In this document: one piece after another, positions 54,223-62,948 of the stretch
How the letters are laid out: each line of letters starts with the position of its first letter
How positions within the stretch are numbered: the stretch's first letter is position 1
Origin: Aequorivita aquimaris
Lineage (GTDB): Bacteria; Bacteroidota; Bacteroidia; Flavobacteriales; Flavobacteriaceae
Length of the DNA: 64,000 nucleotides
Assembly: GCF_001573155.1 (NCBI RefSeq)
Contig: NZ_JRWG01000002.1
Coordinates: forward strand, 1 to 64,000
Direction of reading: 5' to 3'
The notes under the pieces: model-generated
What the model was told of the DNA's origin: nothing
The model's database searches: none
The model's input: only the letters and a program-made list of their open reading frames with translations
Position numbers and translations under genes: made by a program

Positions 54223-55455
54223 CTACTCTTCAAATTCTTCTTTTAATATATTTATAACGTCGCGGATTGTCTCCTCCTCCAGATCGGTACGTTTTACCAG
54301 ATCGTTGATGTCATGCTCCAATACGCTTTTGGCGGTATCTAAACCTATTTTGTGGAATTCCTCGATGATCCAGCCTTCTATTTCATCGGAGAATTCGCTC
54401 AACTCTACGTCTTCTTCTGCGCCTTCGCGAAGTACGTCAATTTCATAACCTGTCAACTGTCCCGCAAGACGAATGTTGTGTCCGCCGCGGCCAATTGCCT
54501 TACTTACTTCTTCTGGACGAAGAATAACCTCAGCACGCTTTTTCTCTTCGTCAATCTTTATGGAAGTTACTTTTGCCGGGCTCAAAGCACGCGTTATATA
54601 TAGGTTCAGGTTGTTTGTGTAATTGATAACGTCAATATTTTCATTGCCCAACTCACGAACGATGCCGTGGATCCGGGAACCTTTCATACCCACACAAGCA
54701 CCTACGGGATCAATACGGTCATCGTAAGAATCTACGGCTACTTTTGCTTTTTCGCCAGGGATACGCACTACCTTTTTTACGGTAATTAATCCATCGAAAA
54801 CCTCTGGGATTTCCTGCTCAAAGAGTTTTTCAAGGAAAACCGGATTGGCGCGGCTCATAATAATGGTCGGCTTGTTTCCCTTTAAATCAACACTTTCAAT
54901 AATTCCACGCACGTTGTCTCCTTTTCTGAAGAAATCTGAAGGAATTTGTTTTTCCTTCGGAAGAATTATTTCATTGCCCTCATCGTCCAAAAGAATAACG
55001 GCACGGTGACGGATGTGGTGAACTTCGGCAGTGTAAATTTCTCCCTCAAGATCTTTAAACTGCTTGTAAATGATAGTATTGTCGTGCTCGTGGATTTTTG
55101 AAATGAGGTTTTGGCGCAATGCCAAGATGGAACGGCGACCAAGATCTATAAGTTTTACTTCTTCCGAAACATCCTCGCCGATCTCAAAATCAGGCTCAAT
55201 TTTTCGGGCAGCGCTCAATGAAATTTCCTCGTTCGGGTCTTCCACTTCCCCATCGGCCACAACTACGCGGTTTCGCCATATTTCAAGATCGCCCTTGTCT
55301 GGGTTTACAATAATATCAAAGTTATCATCGCTCCCGTACTTTTTCTTCAGGGCATTTCTGAAAACTTCTTCAAGTATCGCCATAAGCGTTACCCTGTCTA
55401 TTTGTTTATCGTCCTTAAATTCCGAAAAAGATTCGATTAGTGCTAAGTTTTCCAT
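54223..55455 (-). CDS. nusA: Transcription termination/antitermination protein NusA
   Basis: A 410-residue NusA: N-terminal polymerase-binding domain (~1-125), S1 domain (~130-200), two KH domains (~215-340, with RAEVILRPEEVSKAIGRGGHN-type KH2) and a short acidic C-terminal tail (ending EEFEE). It modulates pausing, termination and antitermination of RNA polymerase. It starts 5 nt after rimP. The intrinsic terminator in the leader of this operon would make it a target of its own product. Confidence 0.97.
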   Translation of the reverse strand: MENLALIESFSEFKDDKQIDRVTLMAILEEVFRNALKKKYGSDDNFDIIVNPDKGDLEIWRNRVVVADGEVEDPNEEISLSAARKIEPDFEIGEDVSEEVKLIDLGRRSILALRQNLISKIHEHDNTIIYKQFKDLEGEIYTAEVHHIRHRAVILLDDEGNEIILPKEKQIPSDFFRKGDNVRGIIESVDLKGNKPTIIMSRANPVFLEKLFEQEIPEVFDGLITVKKVVRIPGEKAKVAVDSYDDRIDPVGACVGMKGSRIHGIVRELGNENIDVINYTNNLNLYITRALSPAKVTSIKIDEEKKRAEVILRPEEVSKAIGRGGHNIRLAGQLTGYEIDVLREGAEEDVELSEFSDEIEGWIIEEFHKIGLDTAKSVLEHDINDLVKRTDLEEETIRDVINILKEEFEE

Positions 55456-55460
55456 ATCAA

Positions 55461-55925
55461 TTAAAATGTTATCATCACTTTTGCTTCCATAATATCTTTG
55501 TAAGGCAAGGTTGCCTCTTTTTGAACGGTTACCTTTCCTTTGCCAACAGGTTTGGGCTCACGCGCTGACCATGTTAAGGTAAAGCTATCTTCTGTTGCGG
55601 CGGTCAATTCGCCTTCCAGCTTTTCGCCGTTCTTGGTTTTTATTTTTAGGTTTCTGCCTATGTTTTTTTTGTACTGCCTGGGCAATGTGAGCGGTTCTGA
55701 AACGCCGGCTGACATCACCTCCAAGGAAAAATCATACTCCTCGCGGTCCAGATTGTGCTCTATGGCGCGGCTTACCGCAATACAATCTTCAACCGTAACG
55801 CCCTTATCGCCGTCCAGGATGACCCTTATTTGGTTGTCTTCAGAAATATTTAGGTCGATCAAAAACAGTGATTTGTTTTCTTCCAGCGCATTTTCCAGCA
55901 GTTCTGCTACTTTTTCACGCATCAT
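55461..55925 (-). CDS. rimP: Ribosome maturation factor RimP
   Basis: A 154-residue RimP of usual length: N-terminal alpha/beta domain with [20 protein letters not shown] and [19 protein letters not shown], and a C-terminal SH3-like barrel ([29 protein letters not shown]). It helps 30S assembly in the cytosol. It is first in rimP-nusA-infB, the standard bacterial order, with a terminator-like hairpin 15 nt before its ATG. Confidence 0.95.
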   Translation of the reverse strand: MMREKVAELLENALEENKSLFLIDLNISEDNQIRVILDGDKGVTVEDCIAVSRAIEHNLDREEYDFSLEVMSAGVSEPLTLPRQYKKNIGRNLKIKTKNGEKLEGELTAATEDSFTLTWSAREPKPVGKGKVTVQKEATLPYKDIMEAKVMITF

Positions 55926-55935
55926 TTTAAGCTAT

Positions 55936-55960
55936 AAAAAGAGGGGACTTTAGTCCCCTC
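55936..55960 (-). terminator. Intrinsic terminator in the rimP-nusA-infB leader (possible attenuator)
   Basis: On the minus strand a perfect 9-bp stem GAGGGGACT/AGTCCCCTC (55941-55960) is followed by TTTTT (55936-55940), 10 nt before the rimP ATG. The plus-strand exit lacks a T-run, so it works only toward rimP. No minus-strand gene lies upstream for it to end. Confidence 0.7.
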
Positions 55961-55985
55961 AGATAGTTTCATATCAAATTCGGTG

Positions 55986-55993
55986 CAAATATA
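55986..55993 (-). promoter_or_regulatory. Candidate -7 box of rimP-nusA-infB
   Basis: TATATTTG followed by CAC on the minus strand, 60 nt before the rimP ATG. The nearest TTG is 25 bp upstream. The start site would be near 55980, putting the hairpin at 55941-55960 inside the leader. Confidence 0.5.
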
Positions 55994-56033
55994 CTACATT
56001 TTTTAATATTATAAAAACCAAGCGCAAACGATT

Positions 56034-56041
56034 TATTTTTG
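56034..56041 (+). promoter_or_regulatory. Candidate -7 box of the universal stress protein gene
   Basis: TATTTTTG, a full match, 40 nt before the ATG at 56082. The earlier ATG at 56049 would lie only 7 nt after the box, so the later start is preferred. Confidence 0.45.
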
Positions 56042-56081
56042 TACTTTAATGCTTCCAAAAAACACAAAACCGACCAATTTT

Positions 56082-56903
56082 ATGAAACGTATCCTCGTCC
56101 CAACCGACTTTTCCGAGCAAGCTGAAAATGCATTGAAAGTAGCTCTCAAACTCGCCGAAAAGCATAAAAGTGAAATATTTGTCCTCCATTCTATGGAAAT
56201 GCCGCTGCACTTGGCCACTTCAAGTGATTCAGGGACGCTTCCCGAATCGCTGTTTTTTATAAAATTGGCTGAAAAACGTTTTAGTGAAATGCGCGCAAAA
56301 CCGTATCTGAAAGGAACTACGGTAAATGAAGCCATTGGCCACAACGAAATTTACGAGGATATTGAAGAGGCTTGCAAAAAGAACAAAATAGATTTAATTG
56401 TTATGGGCTCCAGTGGGGCCAGCGGCTTTAAGGAAATGTTTATAGGAAGTAATACTGAAAAAGTGGTCAGAACTTCCAAAATACCGGTGCTGGTAATTAA
56501 AAACAATCATGAGCAATTCAACGTTACGGATTTTGTATTTGCTACAGATTTTTCAGAAGAGGGCCGTGGGGCATTGGACAAGGCACAAAAATTTGCAAAA
56601 AAACTTGGAGCAAAAATGCACCTACTCTTTGTGAACACCCCGGGAGATTTTAAAACTTCTGTTCAGGCACAAAACATTATGGAAAATTTTGTTAGGGGAA
56701 TGGGCGTTGAAAACTATACCTTAAACATTTACAATGACACTTCCGTAGAAAAGGGAATACTCAATTTTGCCAAACACATCAATGCACAGCTCATAGGAAT
56801 GGGCACCCACGGTCGCAAAGGCATTTCGCACTTCTTCAATGGCAGTATTAGTGAAGATATGGTGAACCACGCCAATATGCCGGTGATAACTTTTAAAATT
56901 TAA
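56082..56903 (+). CDS. Universal stress protein with tandem Usp domains
   Basis: A 273-residue protein of two Usp domains. The first (~1-140) opens KRILVPTDFSEQAENAL and carries the ATP-binding pattern GSSGASGFKEMFIGS; the second (~145-273) opens FVFATDFSEEGRGAL and carries GMGTHGRKGISHFFNGS. Usp proteins bind ATP and help survival in stress; targets vary. The start at 56082 gives the standard MKRILVPTDFS N-terminus. The next gene follows with no gap. Confidence 0.9.
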   Translation: MKRILVPTDFSEQAENALKVALKLAEKHKSEIFVLHSMEMPLHLATSSDSGTLPESLFFIKLAEKRFSEMRAKPYLKGTTVNEAIGHNEIYEDIEEACKKNKIDLIVMGSSGASGFKEMFIGSNTEKVVRTSKIPVLVIKNNHEQFNVTDFVFATDFSEEGRGALDKAQKFAKKLGAKMHLLFVNTPGDFKTSVQAQNIMENFVRGMGVENYTLNIYNDTSVEKGILNFAKHINAQLIGMGTHGRKGISHFFNGSISEDMVNHANMPVITFKI

Positions 56904-57482
56904 ATGAAGTATTTGCTTTTTGCGATACCGTTTCTATTTCTTGGCTGTAAAAAAATCAGTGAGAAGAGCCCCCCGTCAGAATTACCCATTCAAGAACCTT
57001 CTACTGTTGTAATTGAAAAACCTGACCTACCCGAAGGCGCCTTTAAAGCTGACTTTTTGGGAAACCAAGATTCTATCTATGTTTTTGTAAGGAAAGTTGA
57101 CGCTTCAACCGGAACCACGCTGATTGGTTTTGAAAATGAGCAATTACCGGAGATAATTATTCCTGAAAGTATTGGTGCCCAATTACAAATTTTAAAACTT
57201 AAGAATTTTCAAAACGATGTTTTACTGGTAAACGCGAAGTTGAAGGATACCAATTTTAACGAATACTATGTTTTTGTTTGGAAAGACTCCCTTTGGAAAC
57301 AACCCGTAAACCGCTTTGATATTCATAAAAGCAATGTGACGGACACACTTACCCCCATTATGAACGATCCCAAAGATAGCACGCGGCTCGTGCGGTACTA
57401 TTCTGTTTTTGATATGGATAGGAAAAGCGAAAAGAAATATACTTGGAAACTTATGAGTGAAAGTATTTCCATCGAAGATTGA
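56904..57482 (+). CDS. Lipoprotein of unknown function
   Basis: A 192-residue protein with a lipobox (FLGC, Cys15), a Ser/Pro/Glu linker (~18-45) and a mature part with beta-rich pattern (~50-150) and a C-terminal DRKSEKKYTWK. It starts directly after the universal stress protein stop, so the two are co-transcribed. I do not recognise a family. It converges on the ligase gene with 2 nt between stops and no visible hairpin. Confidence 0.72.
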   Translation: MKYLLFAIPFLFLGCKKISEKSPPSELPIQEPSTVVIEKPDLPEGAFKADFLGNQDSIYVFVRKVDASTGTTLIGFENEQLPEIIIPESIGAQLQILKLKNFQNDVLLVNAKLKDTNFNEYYVFVWKDSLWKQPVNRFDIHKSNVTDTLTPIMNDPKDSTRLVRYYSVFDMDRKSEKKYTWKLMSESISIED

Positions 57483-57484
57483 TA

Positions 57485-58774
57485 TTATAATCTTCTATCA
57501 ATCAAATCAACAGGTTTTCTACTCAATGGCGGAAAGCGAAGTGCTTCAACCTCTTCGGAAGTAGCAAATTCAACCTTTGGTGCCACACGAAGTTTTGCCC
57601 GGAAATGGTCTTTTATTTCCAGCAATAATTCTTCGGAAGTGTTTTCCGAAGCTATTTTTATCAAAATTTCATCGGTGCCCAGTTCGTTGTGGAAAATTTC
57701 AATCACATAGCTTTCTATTCCCGAAAAATCATTTAGAATATTATACATCGCAGGCGGATAAAGCGTTGTTCCCTTATATTTTATCATCTGCTTTTTTCGG
57801 CCTACAACCGGCCCCAACCGCATGGTTTTTCTCCCACATTCGCACGGTTCATTATAGCTTTGGACCATATCGCCTGTTTTAAAACGCAGCAAGGGCATAG
57901 CCTGAACGCCCAAAGTTGTGATGGTCAACTCGCCCACTTCCCCTTCGGAAACTGGCAAATTATTGTCATCAAGAATTTCTGCAATAATAAGTTCGGGATG
58001 GTGGTGGCCGCCGTTGTGCATTTCACATTCGTTGAAAGCCGTGCTCATTTCGGTGGAGGCGTAGGTTGAAAAAAGTTCGATATCCCAGTCCTTTTTTATT
58101 TTTTTCGCCAAAATGTTCAGTGAAAAATCCTGTTCGCGGATGGGTTCGCCTATGCAGATTGCGGCTTTAATGCCCGTGTTCTGCAAATCAATTTCGTGCT
58201 GTTGGGCGTATTCAATCAATTTTAAGAGAAAGGAAGGAACGGTAATTAAATAGGTGGGTTTAAATTTCAAAATGGAATCCCACTGCAATTCCGGGATGCC
58301 CGAACCCACGCGGATAATGCCCGAACCTAGCTTTCGCGCGCCCAAAAAATACGCCAATCCGGCCATAAAACGGCGGTCCATCGTAGTCATTAATTGTAGC
58401 GTATCTTCTTTTCCTACCCCGCAACACGCGAAGGAAATCGCTTCGTTATAAGCCAAACGCTCCAAATCTGCATCGGTCAAAGCAAAGGTTACGGGATCGC
58501 CCAATGTGCCCGAAGTAGTTACATAATCTATGATTTCAGCTTTTGGAACGCAGATAAAATCATTGTTGAATTGCTGAAGATGGTCTTTGGTAGTAACGGG
58601 AATCCTTTGAATATCTTCCAACGTTTTTATTTCTGAAATCTGAATGTTGTTCTCTTTGAAAAAGCGTTTATAAAAAGGAGAGTTTTCATCCAAATATTGA
58701 AGAGTCTCTTTCAATTTTTCTTCTTGAAATGCTTTAATTTCTGCTGCTGAAGCTTTCTCTATCTCTGGAATCAT
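57485..58774 (-). CDS. Phenylacetate-CoA ligase-like AMP-binding enzyme
   Basis: A 429-residue member of the PaaK branch of adenylate-forming enzymes: ATP loop YVTTSGTLGDPVTFA (~100-114), STYASTEM (~240), GELTITTLGVQAMPLLRFKTGD, and a CECGRK motif typical of the family. It activates a carboxylic acid as its acyl-AMP, usually for transfer to CoA. I chose the ATG at 58774; the longer frame to 58825 reads into an intergenic repeat (PQRHRGHKE) and is not coding. It is last in the acyltransferase cluster. Confidence 0.85.
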   Translation of the reverse strand: MIPEIEKASAAEIKAFQEEKLKETLQYLDENSPFYKRFFKENNIQISEIKTLEDIQRIPVTTKDHLQQFNNDFICVPKAEIIDYVTTSGTLGDPVTFALTDADLERLAYNEAISFACCGVGKEDTLQLMTTMDRRFMAGLAYFLGARKLGSGIIRVGSGIPELQWDSILKFKPTYLITVPSFLLKLIEYAQQHEIDLQNTGIKAAICIGEPIREQDFSLNILAKKIKKDWDIELFSTYASTEMSTAFNECEMHNGGHHHPELIIAEILDDNNLPVSEGEVGELTITTLGVQAMPLLRFKTGDMVQSYNEPCECGRKTMRLGPVVGRKKQMIKYKGTTLYPPAMYNILNDFSGIESYVIEIFHNELGTDEILIKIASENTSEELLLEIKDHFRAKLRVAPKVEFATSEEVEALRFPPLSRKPVDLIDRRL

Positions 58775-58785
58775 TTTGAGTTTTT

Positions 58786-58846
58786 CTTTGTGCCCTCTGT
58801 GTCTTTGTGGTGTAAAGTTAACCACAGAGGCACAGGGAACACAGAG
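58786..58846. repeat. Intergenic CACAGAG-type inverted repeat
   Basis: Two 26-nt arms (58786-58811 and 58821-58846) match at 20 of 26 positions when one is reverse-complemented, around a 9-nt AT-rich loop. The right arm touches the C45 gene stop. The CTCTGTG/CACAGAG word repeats within each arm. Confidence 0.65.
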
Positions 58847-60508
58847 TTAGTTTTTCAATTTTTGAAGAAATTTTTCGATCTTCTCTCTATCTGGAACGGT
58901 TGTAATCTCCTTGGTCAATGCCTTTTCAAAAGCGATTTTCGCGGCGGCATCATAATTTTTTTCAAAGTAATACTTTCCCGTTAAATAATAGGCTTTCCAA
59001 TACTCGGGATTTTTTTGTTGCAATGCGGCAAGTTTTTCTGCTGAAATAGTTTCCTTATTTTCAATTGCCGCTTCCACTTCCCGCTCCAAAATTCGGTATT
59101 CCTCATAATCTTTGTATTGCTTTGAATGCACAAAAGTATCTTCAGCTATATTTCCCTTTGGGTTTGAAATGGTTTTGGTTGCCGGATTTCCTTGTCTATT
59201 TGCAAAAACTTCATCCAAATCATACTCCACAAATTCGCCCAATTGATACGGATTGGAAGAAACCCAAACTTCCAAACTTTCAGGTTTGAAAACGATGCCG
59301 TGGTGCGCCAAAAGTTGGTTTAAAGCCTTTTCATTCCCAAAACCAATTTCTTTGTCGTCCAATCCTTTTTTGTTCCGAAGAATGGCAACGGCATCTGCAA
59401 CATTCAGTTTTTTGTTTTCTGAAATCAATTCTTCCATCCTTTCAAAACGGTACATCGAGTGGCTTTCTTCAATCCATTTCAAATTTCGTTCGTCGTTTTT
59501 ATAAGCCTCACTTTGAAAGTGGTTGCTGCAGATCAGTTCATCCGTGTTTTCAACTTCATAAACGCCAAAATTATCCGGTGCCACTTCAATAATCGCCGCT
59601 TTCTTGTCTTTTGCGCTGCCCACAAAAATAGCTTCGGAAACAAAAACTTCGCGCTTTTTTGCAATGGCAATTGCTTCATCAATGTTTGAGGCATATTGCA
59701 AAATCTCTCGTGTTACTATGGAAATGGGCGTTTTCGCAACCAGCGGAATTTCAGATTTTCCAGCGTTTATCGTTACCGTCAACCCTTGGTCGTTCATCCC
59801 GGAAACCACGCCCATCATTCCGCCCCAAGTAACCGACATAAATTTGTGGCCTTCGGAAGGGTTTACGAAAGCAATTATCTTTTCCTTCGCAAAATCGTCG
59901 CCTGCGTAAAAGTCGAAATTTCTGCCGATCAGCAATTCGCCATCCACTGTTTTATCACCCCAAACGGCAAATGAGGAACAGCCCACAAGCATCAAATCCT
60001 GCAAAGCATGGCCAATATCGTGGGCGCCGTGCAGATAGAGCAACCGCAAATAAGGCGCGCCAATCTCACTGAAATCTGAAGACGAAAACTGCGAAAGCCC
60101 ATAAATTTCGGCTTTGTATTCCTCGGAAATGTGCAGATACATTTTGCGGTTGTACCACGCCAAAAATTTCCGCAACAAATATTGTTGCGTTTTTGAAGGC
60201 ACCAAATCTTCCACTTTATTGAAGAAAATGGCTTCCTGTTTCTGCATCAATTCCTGCGTGAGGCTGCCAGTAATTTTGCCAATTTGCAACGGGTTGCCTT
60301 CCACGTAAAGTTCCCATTGGCCCTGTTTATTTTTTAAGAGGAAATTGTCTCCAGCAACAAAAGTGGAATCATTGATTTTTACTTTTTCGGGAATTGTTGC
60401 ATCGTAACCACTTACATCGGGCCGATTGTGGATAGATTTGGAAACCCCGCATGAATTCAGAAAAAATAATAATAGCAAACACGCGAATATTTTTTCCAAA
60501 TATTTCAT
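58847..60508 (-). CDS. C45 family autoproteolytic acyltransferase/hydrolase lipoprotein
   Basis: A 553-residue protein with a lipobox (FLNSC, Cys20). The NTN-hydrolase domain (~150-440) opens with LVGCSSFAVWG, where Cys177 is the likely nucleophile, and has RNFDFY and GGMMGVVSGMNDQGLTVTINA. A TPR-like helical tail follows (~485-553). Relatives are acyl-CoA:6-aminopenicillanate-type acyltransferases and amidases. Here it could acylate or deacylate a lipid or polyene product outside the inner membrane; that is inference from context. 1 nt after the cupin-like gene. Confidence 0.85.
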   Translation of the reverse strand: MKYLEKIFACLLLLFFLNSCGVSKSIHNRPDVSGYDATIPEKVKINDSTFVAGDNFLLKNKQGQWELYVEGNPLQIGKITGSLTQELMQKQEAIFFNKVEDLVPSKTQQYLLRKFLAWYNRKMYLHISEEYKAEIYGLSQFSSSDFSEIGAPYLRLLYLHGAHDIGHALQDLMLVGCSSFAVWGDKTVDGELLIGRNFDFYAGDDFAKEKIIAFVNPSEGHKFMSVTWGGMMGVVSGMNDQGLTVTINAGKSEIPLVAKTPISIVTREILQYASNIDEAIAIAKKREVFVSEAIFVGSAKDKKAAIIEVAPDNFGVYEVENTDELICSNHFQSEAYKNDERNLKWIEESHSMYRFERMEELISENKKLNVADAVAILRNKKGLDDKEIGFGNEKALNQLLAHHGIVFKPESLEVWVSSNPYQLGEFVEYDLDEVFANRQGNPATKTISNPKGNIAEDTFVHSKQYKDYEEYRILEREVEAAIENKETISAEKLAALQQKNPEYWKAYYLTGKYYFEKNYDAAAKIAFEKALTKEITTVPDREKIEKFLQKLKN

Positions 60509-60509
60509 C

Positions 60510-61403
60510 TTAACTGGCTTGTTTTTTCAGTTTTGCAGCGCGCTTGTTGGTTTTTGAAAATGTGCGGCCTTCTTTATAATCAATCCATTTTTGTCCGAAG
60601 GATTTACGCATCACATTTTCAAAATGGCGCATAAAGAACACGTTGTAAAGCATATTGCCAAAACGCCCCAAATGCCGTGGAAACGCCCGAAGCGTCATCG
60701 AGAAACCGCCGTCCAAATATTTTATGTAGTGCCAATACCCGCTGGGCATATAAAGCGCATCGCCGTGTTTCATAATTGCGTGCAGGCCTTCCAGATATTG
60801 CAGGGCGGGATATTTTTCAAAATCGGGATTGTCCAAATCGATGCTTTCCAAATTGTGCACGGCGAATGGAATTTTATACAGATACTTTGTCTGTTTGGGT
60901 GAAAACAGCGTCACGCTTTTCGTACCCTGAAAGTGAAAATGCACCAAATCTGCCAAATCCATATCGTAATGCGGCAGTACTTTGGAACCCTCGCCGCCAA
61001 AGAAAAGCACCGGAAGCCTTTTGAAGAATTTTAGGCCAATATCGGGATATTCAAAGTCTTTCAGCAGTTCGGGAAGCTTCACTTTTAAATCGTAAAAGAA
61101 AATGCGCAGGTCGGTGGGTTTGGTTTTTATAAGTTCGATGTAATCTGCCATTTTCATTTCCGTGGCAGGTTCTGCGGAATTTTGTTTGCCTTTGGTGGGC
61201 TCGTTATTGTAAAGCGGCACGATTTGGTCGCCGGCGTGTTGCTGGATGTAATCCAAATTCCATTTTTGGAAAGCCGCCCAGTTTTCCGTCAAGCCCTCAA
61301 TAAGCACAGGTTTTTGGGGTTTGAAGTAATTCTTGATGAAATCCTCTTTTGAAATATTCCGGACCCGTTCAATCGGTGTTGTTTTGATATGTCCCATCTT
61401 CAA
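60510..61403 (-). CDS. Cupin-like (JmjC-type) Fe(II)/2-oxoglutarate oxygenase-family protein
   Basis: A 297-residue cupin-like domain protein. Likely metal ligands are H145 and D147 (LPHYDMD) and H225 (SGYWHYIKYL), the order found in JmjC/cupin_8 dioxygenases. The opening QKPVLIEGLTENWAAFQKW is the family's typical lid. Such enzymes hydroxylate or demethylate small molecules or proteins. No signal peptide. The ATG at 61397 is an alternative start two codons on. It sits between the FAD oxidoreductase (6 nt) and the C45 gene. Confidence 0.82.
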   Translation of the reverse strand: MKMGHIKTTPIERVRNISKEDFIKNYFKPQKPVLIEGLTENWAAFQKWNLDYIQQHAGDQIVPLYNNEPTKGKQNSAEPATEMKMADYIELIKTKPTDLRIFFYDLKVKLPELLKDFEYPDIGLKFFKRLPVLFFGGEGSKVLPHYDMDLADLVHFHFQGTKSVTLFSPKQTKYLYKIPFAVHNLESIDLDNPDFEKYPALQYLEGLHAIMKHGDALYMPSGYWHYIKYLDGGFSMTLRAFPRHLGRFGNMLYNVFFMRHFENVMRKSFGQKWIDYKEGRTFSKTNKRAAKLKKQAS

Positions 61404-61409
61404 AAAATA

Positions 61410-62948
61410 TTAAGTAATTTCTTCTTCCCTTGTGGCTTTTAGGATTTTGTTCAGCAAATATTCGCCCCCCAAAATTTCCGAACACGTAACCACGCCACTG
61501 ATGGTAACGCCCAAAATACCGTGCATATTCAAACTCTGCCCCGTAAAATATAGGTTTTTGATTTTGGTCCGCGGCGAAATAAAGGATTTTAAAGGATTGT
61601 TGGCATCTTTCACGTAGCCATACATCGAACCCCTGTTGCAGCCAATATAATCGCGGTATGATAAAGGTGTGGACGAATAAACTGCTTCAATACAATCGCG
61701 GAGATTGGGGAACTTTTTCTCCAACTCCTTAATGATGATTTCAGACTTGTAGGCCTTGAACTCCTCATAGGTCTGTCCACGGTCATTCTTTTGTGCGGCC
61801 GTGTTGAAGGTGTCAATCCACGGTTCCATTTCCTCAAAACGCATATAGGTCATCACCGTAATATTATCGCCATATTCGGCCATATCTTTTTTGATTCCCA
61901 TAGAAATCATATAGGCTTCGGGCCAACTTTCCTCCGTATAATTGTGAACGTCCCAAATGGATTTATAATCCTTAAAATGGTAGTAGTTATGGTTCAGATA
62001 TTTAAAGCAATTTGGTTTTAGCACCAAATAAAGACTGAACGCGGCGATGGTACTCTCAATATTCTCAATGCGGCTGGTGTAGGATTTTCTGAAATTTTCC
62101 TGCCCAATCATTTCCAGCGTCATCTTCGGATCCACGTTTGAGATAAAAATATCACCGTAAATAGTTTTCCCATTTGCAGTCTGCACAGCTGTAACCACGC
62201 CATCCTCCGTTTCAAACTTTGTTACCTCGTGGCGTTTGTAAGCCTTTCCACCTTTTTCACGTAACCGTGCCAATAATGCTTTTGTAATTTGGCTGCCGCC
62301 GTTAATACAGCGATATGAACTTTCAATATACGAGTTCACCGAAAGTGCGTGCATATAAAAAGGCGTTCGCTCGCCCTCGCCCGCATACAGCAGATTGCTG
62401 CCGCCCAAAACGGCGCGGAGCTTCTCATTTTCGGTTATGGAATCTATAAACTCCTTGGCCTTTACCTCAAAGAGGGAAGTGTTTTCATAATAAGGTTTTC
62501 CAAGTTTTAGGCCGTAAAGCGGAAAAAAACTGCACGTTTCCTGCATTTTTTGGCAATAGGCGTCGATTGCTTTTTCCTCTTCGGGAAACTCTTCGAGTAG
62601 TGTTTTTTTGAAATTCTCATACCCCTGGGCGTGGCAATATTCCTTTGGATCGTTGTCAAAAGTGATCCTGTCAAAGCCATCCTCGTCCATTTTTTTGAGG
62701 GTAATGTCATCCAAAATATCCAAATACTTAAAATATCTGTAAAGATTTTGCCCTTCGGAAAGACCGCCAATATAGTGGACGCCAGTGTCAAAAATGGTCT
62801 TGTCGCGCACAAAGGTTTGGAGATTGCCGCCAAACTGTTGGTTTTTTTCAAGCACGCAAACGCTGTAGCCTTCCCTCGCGAGAATAATCGCCGAAACCAG
62901 CCCGCCAAGGCCACTACCGATGATAACTACATCATATTTTTCACTCAT
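61410..62948 (-). CDS. FAD-dependent oxidoreductase of the CrtI/carotenoid desaturase-isomerase type
   Basis: A 512-residue flavoprotein with the N-terminal dinucleotide fold VVIIGSGLGGLVSAIILA (residues ~8-25) and the acidic strand VCVLEKNQQFGGNLQ, plus a C-terminal GQSLNMHGILGVTISGVVT that closes the FAD site. Closest in layout to phytoene desaturases and retinol saturases. In this cluster it could reduce or isomerise a polyene. Its ATG overlaps the acyltransferase stop by 4 nt, so the two are coupled. Confidence 0.87.
   Translation of the reverse strand: MSEKYDVVIIGSGLGGLVSAIILAREGYSVCVLEKNQQFGGNLQTFVRDKTIFDTGVHYIGGLSEGQNLYRYFKYLDILDDITLKKMDEDGFDRITFDNDPKEYCHAQGYENFKKTLLEEFPEEEKAIDAYCQKMQETCSFFPLYGLKLGKPYYENTSLFEVKAKEFIDSITENEKLRAVLGGSNLLYAGEGERTPFYMHALSVNSYIESSYRCINGGSQITKALLARLREKGGKAYKRHEVTKFETEDGVVTAVQTANGKTIYGDIFISNVDPKMTLEMIGQENFRKSYTSRIENIESTIAAFSLYLVLKPNCFKYLNHNYYHFKDYKSIWDVHNYTEESWPEAYMISMGIKKDMAEYGDNITVMTYMRFEEMEPWIDTFNTAAQKNDRGQTYEEFKAYKSEIIIKELEKKFPNLRDCIEAVYSSTPLSYRDYIGCNRGSMYGYVKDANNPLKSFISPRTKIKNLYFTGQSLNMHGILGVTISGVVTCSEILGGEYLLNKILKATREEEIT

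Noticed and set aside
57485-58825. Longer N-terminus of the ligase from 58825
   Set aside because: The extra 17 codons translate the CACAGAG repeat (PQRHRGHKE), a known kind of artefact; the ATG at 58774 gives a normal N-terminus.
60510-61403. JmjC-like protein as a gene acquired from a eukaryote
   Set aside because: Cupin_8/JmjC-type proteins are common in bacteria, and composition matches the neighbours.
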